Shown in pieces: positions 62,131 to 64,000 of a stretch of 64,000 bases of DNA. The notes below the pieces were generated by a model. That model saw only the letters and a program-made list of their open reading frames with translations. It had not been told where the DNA came from and did no database searches. This DNA is from CAIKZZ01 sp036742455 (GTDB lineage: Bacteria; Pseudomonadota; Gammaproteobacteria; Steroidobacterales; Steroidobacteraceae): contig DAINQU010000014.1 in assembly GCA_036742455.1 (NCBI GenBank), positions 25,944 to 89,943 on the forward strand, given 5' to 3'. Both the position numbers and the translations under genes were made by a program. Numbering within the stretch: position 1 is the stretch's first letter; each line of letters opens with the position of its first letter.

Positions 62131-63423
62131 ATGGGCAAGAACGTAATCGTGATCGGCACCCAATGGGGTGACGAGGGCAAGGGAAAGATCGTCGACTTGT
62201 TGACGGAGCGCGCTTCGGCGGTGGCCCGTTTCCAAGGCGGGCACAACGCGGGCCATACGCTCGTCATCGGCGGTCAGAAGACCGTGTTGTCGCTGATCCC
62301 GTCCGGCATTTTGCGTGACGGCTCCCTGTGCATGATCGGCAATGGCGTCGTGGTCGCGCTCAGCGCGCTCCTCAAAGAAGCCGATATGCTGGTCGAGCGC
62401 GGCGTTCCTGTTTTCGACCGACTGAAGGTCAGTCCCGCCTGCCCACTCATCCTGTCGTCGCACGTGGCGCTGGATAAGGCGCGCGAGCGCGCACGGGGCG
62501 AGAACGCGATCGGCACCACCGGCCGCGGCATCGGCCCGGCGTACGAGGACAAGGTCTCGCGCCGAGCCCTGCGCATCGCCGATCTGTTTCAGCGCGAACG
62601 CTTAGCGGCCAAGCTGGGCGAGGTTCTGGATCTGCATAACTTTATGCTGCGCAACTACTACAATGCGGAAACGATCGACTTCCAGCAAGTCTTGGACGAG
62701 ACGTTGGCGCTGGGCGAGCGGGTCAAGCCGTTGGTCGATGACGTGAGCTTGCTGCTGCGTAACCTAACCCGCGAAGGGAAGAACATCTTGTTTGAGGGCG
62801 CGCAGGGCGCGCTGCTCGACGTGGATCTCGGCACGTATCCGTTCGTGACCTCGTCCAATACGACCGCCGGAAATGCCGGTACTGGCACTGGCATTGGTCC
62901 GTTGTTCTTTTCGTATGTCCTTGGGATTACGAAGGCTTACACGACGCGCGTGGGGTCGGGCCCGTTCCCGACCGAACTGTTCGACGAATACGGCGAACAC
63001 CTGTCGCGGGTCGGTCACGAATTCGGGGCGGTCACCGGCCGTGCGCGCCGGACCGGATGGTTCGACGCCGTCTCATTGCGCCGCTCCGTGCTTCACAACA
63101 GCGTCAGTGGTCTGTGCGTCACGAAACTGGACGTCTTGGACGGGTTGGAAACGATCCGCCTGTGCACCGGCTATAAGATCAACGGCGTCACGAGCGAAGA
63201 GCCGCCTCTGTTCGCGGATCAGTACGCGGACTGCGAACCGATCTACGAAGACGTGCCGGGTTGGAAGGAGTCCACTGTGGGTGTGACCTCCTACGACCAG
63301 TTACCGGCGACGGCTCGCGCCTATCTGGAGCGTATCGAAGAGGTCGTGGGCGTGCCGCTCGACATCGTGAGCACCGGGGCTGACCGTGAGCACACGATCA
63401 TCCGCCGGCACCCGTTCGATTGA
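62131..63423 (+). CDS. purA: adenylosuccinate synthetase
   Basis: A 430-residue enzyme joining IMP and aspartate with GTP, the first committed step to AMP. GTQWGDEGKGKIVD is the P-loop with catalytic Asp and Lys; GTTGRGIGPAYEDK and GPFPTEL follow. The ATG at 62131 matches the family start MGKNVIVIG; an ATG two codons earlier is also in frame. Confidence 0.97.
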   Translation: MGKNVIVIGTQWGDEGKGKIVDLLTERASAVARFQGGHNAGHTLVIGGQKTVLSLIPSGILRDGSLCMIGNGVVVALSALLKEADMLVERGVPVFDRLKVSPACPLILSSHVALDKARERARGENAIGTTGRGIGPAYEDKVSRRALRIADLFQRERLAAKLGEVLDLHNFMLRNYYNAETIDFQQVLDETLALGERVKPLVDDVSLLLRNLTREGKNILFEGAQGALLDVDLGTYPFVTSSNTTAGNAGTGTGIGPLFFSYVLGITKAYTTRVGSGPFPTELFDEYGEHLSRVGHEFGAVTGRARRTGWFDAVSLRRSVLHNSVSGLCVTKLDVLDGLETIRLCTGYKINGVTSEEPPLFADQYADCEPIYEDVPGWKESTVGVTSYDQLPATARAYLERIEEVVGVPLDIVSTGADREHTIIRRHPFD

Positions 63424-63436
63424 GGGCGGCGTTCGT

Positions 63437-63808
63437 TCAGTTGCCGCCGCAGGACGCGGAGCCGCAGATACGACCGCGCTGCAGGTCCTGTTGGGCCTGG
63501 AGCAGACGCTGAACCGTCTCTTCGATCTGATCCTCGTTGACGCATTTCTCCGTCGGAATACGCGTTCCGATGTCAGAGTCCTTGCGGCAGAAGACCGCGA
63601 GGCCACTGCGGGTGCGCGGGTAATAACCGACGCTGGCGGCTTTCTTGATCAGATCAGGGCTGACGGTACTGCCGGACGGCGTCACGGCGGGAGCGGCGCT
63701 GACGGGCGCAACCGGGGCGGCGGGCGCCTTCGGTGCAACCGGAGTCGGCGCGTCCGCGCAAGCGGCGATAATCAACGAGGTCGCAACGAGAGCGATGGCG
63801 GTGCGCAT
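63437..63808 (-). CDS. small predicted lipoprotein
   Basis: A 123-residue protein with a lipobox (LIIAAC, Cys17), an Ala/Pro/Val linker (about 19-45) and a C-terminal domain with four Cys in VFCRKDSDIGTRIPTEKC and GRICGSASCGG. The Cys could form two disulfides in the periplasm. I do not recognise a function. It converges on purA with 13 bases between stops. Confidence 0.78.
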   Translation of the reverse strand: MRTAIALVATSLIIAACADAPTPVAPKAPAAPVAPVSAAPAVTPSGSTVSPDLIKKAASVGYYPRTRSGLAVFCRKDSDIGTRIPTEKCVNEDQIEETVQRLLQAQQDLQRGRICGSASCGGN

Positions 63809-63880
63809 GCGGTCTATCCTGACGTAAGCGTGGCGATCATCGACGTCTCGGCCGGGGGCCGTAACAGCGGCGACCGGGAA

Positions 63881-63906
63881 CCCGCCATCGTTACATCGAT
63901 GGCGGG
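63881..63906 (-). terminator. hairpin downstream of tRNA-Leu
   Basis: CCCGCCATCG and CGATGGCGGG pair perfectly over ten bases around a six-base loop, six bases beyond the tRNA 3' end on the minus strand. Only two T follow the stem, so it may act as a terminator or as a 3' processing barrier. Confidence 0.65.
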
Positions 63907-63911
63907 AGAAA

Positions 63912-63996
<85 letters not shown>

Positions 63997-64000
63997 ACGG

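Overview
The window is one contiguous stretch of a gammaproteobacterial chromosome, GC-rich and tightly packed. The evidence is conserved gene order: purM-purN with DUF3108; DUF2066, a phosphatidyltransferase and hda; wrbA-DUF2069; pepA-holC-valS divergent from lptF-lptG; and nnr-tsaE-amiC-mutL-miaA-hfq-hflX-hflK-hflC-DUF2065-purA. MutL carries the endonuclease-type motif, and PcnB-FolK is followed by a deoxynucleoside kinase. Both point away from the enteric branch, towards Xanthomonadales/Nevskiales/Steroidobacterales or Chromatiales-like groups; I cannot place it more finely. There is no insertion sequence, integrase, phage gene, CRISPR array or rRNA, and no gene-free gap exceeds 300 bases.

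Positions 1-23238 are mostly housekeeping: the 3' end of mrp/apbC, dcd, purine synthesis (purM, purN), replication control (hda), prolyl- and valyl-tRNA synthetases, phosphatidylserine synthase, a family-4 uracil-DNA glycosylase with rimI, an FAD oxidase and an aldo/keto reductase, release factor 3, the MtfA peptidase, Pol III chi, leucyl aminopeptidase, and the LPS-export permeases LptF and LptG.

Positions 23272-35720 are accessory and membrane-centred: a fused GldF-GldG ABC exporter with its ATPase, a cytochrome b561 facing a cytochrome c', a MAPEG protein coupled to an atypical D-aminoacylase-like amidohydrolase, a Na/Pi-type transporter coupled to a bare four-helix-bundle sensor protein, a TauE/SafE permease, a GT39-type glycosyltransferase and a PAP2 phosphatase.

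Positions 35890-43440 form one collinear envelope operon. gmhA, hldE, hldD and gmhB make ADP-L-glycero-D-manno-heptose. A GT9 heptosyltransferase-like protein, a GtrA protein, a second ArnT-like transferase and a membrane-anchored CX5R phosphatase follow.

Positions 43457-47892 hold a malonyl-CoA-synthetase-like gene divergent from a compact operon of a membrane diiron desaturase, a TIM-barrel isomerase-like protein and a rubredoxin, followed by a second cytochrome b561. This is the strongest candidate for an undescribed system, probably a rubredoxin-fed oxidative lipid or small-molecule pathway.

Positions 48032-63996 return to housekeeping: tRNA-Glu(CTC) with a clear promoter, pcnB, folK, a deoxynucleoside kinase, queG, the nnr-to-purA supercluster, a small lipoprotein, and tRNA-Leu(CAG) with a strong downstream hairpin.
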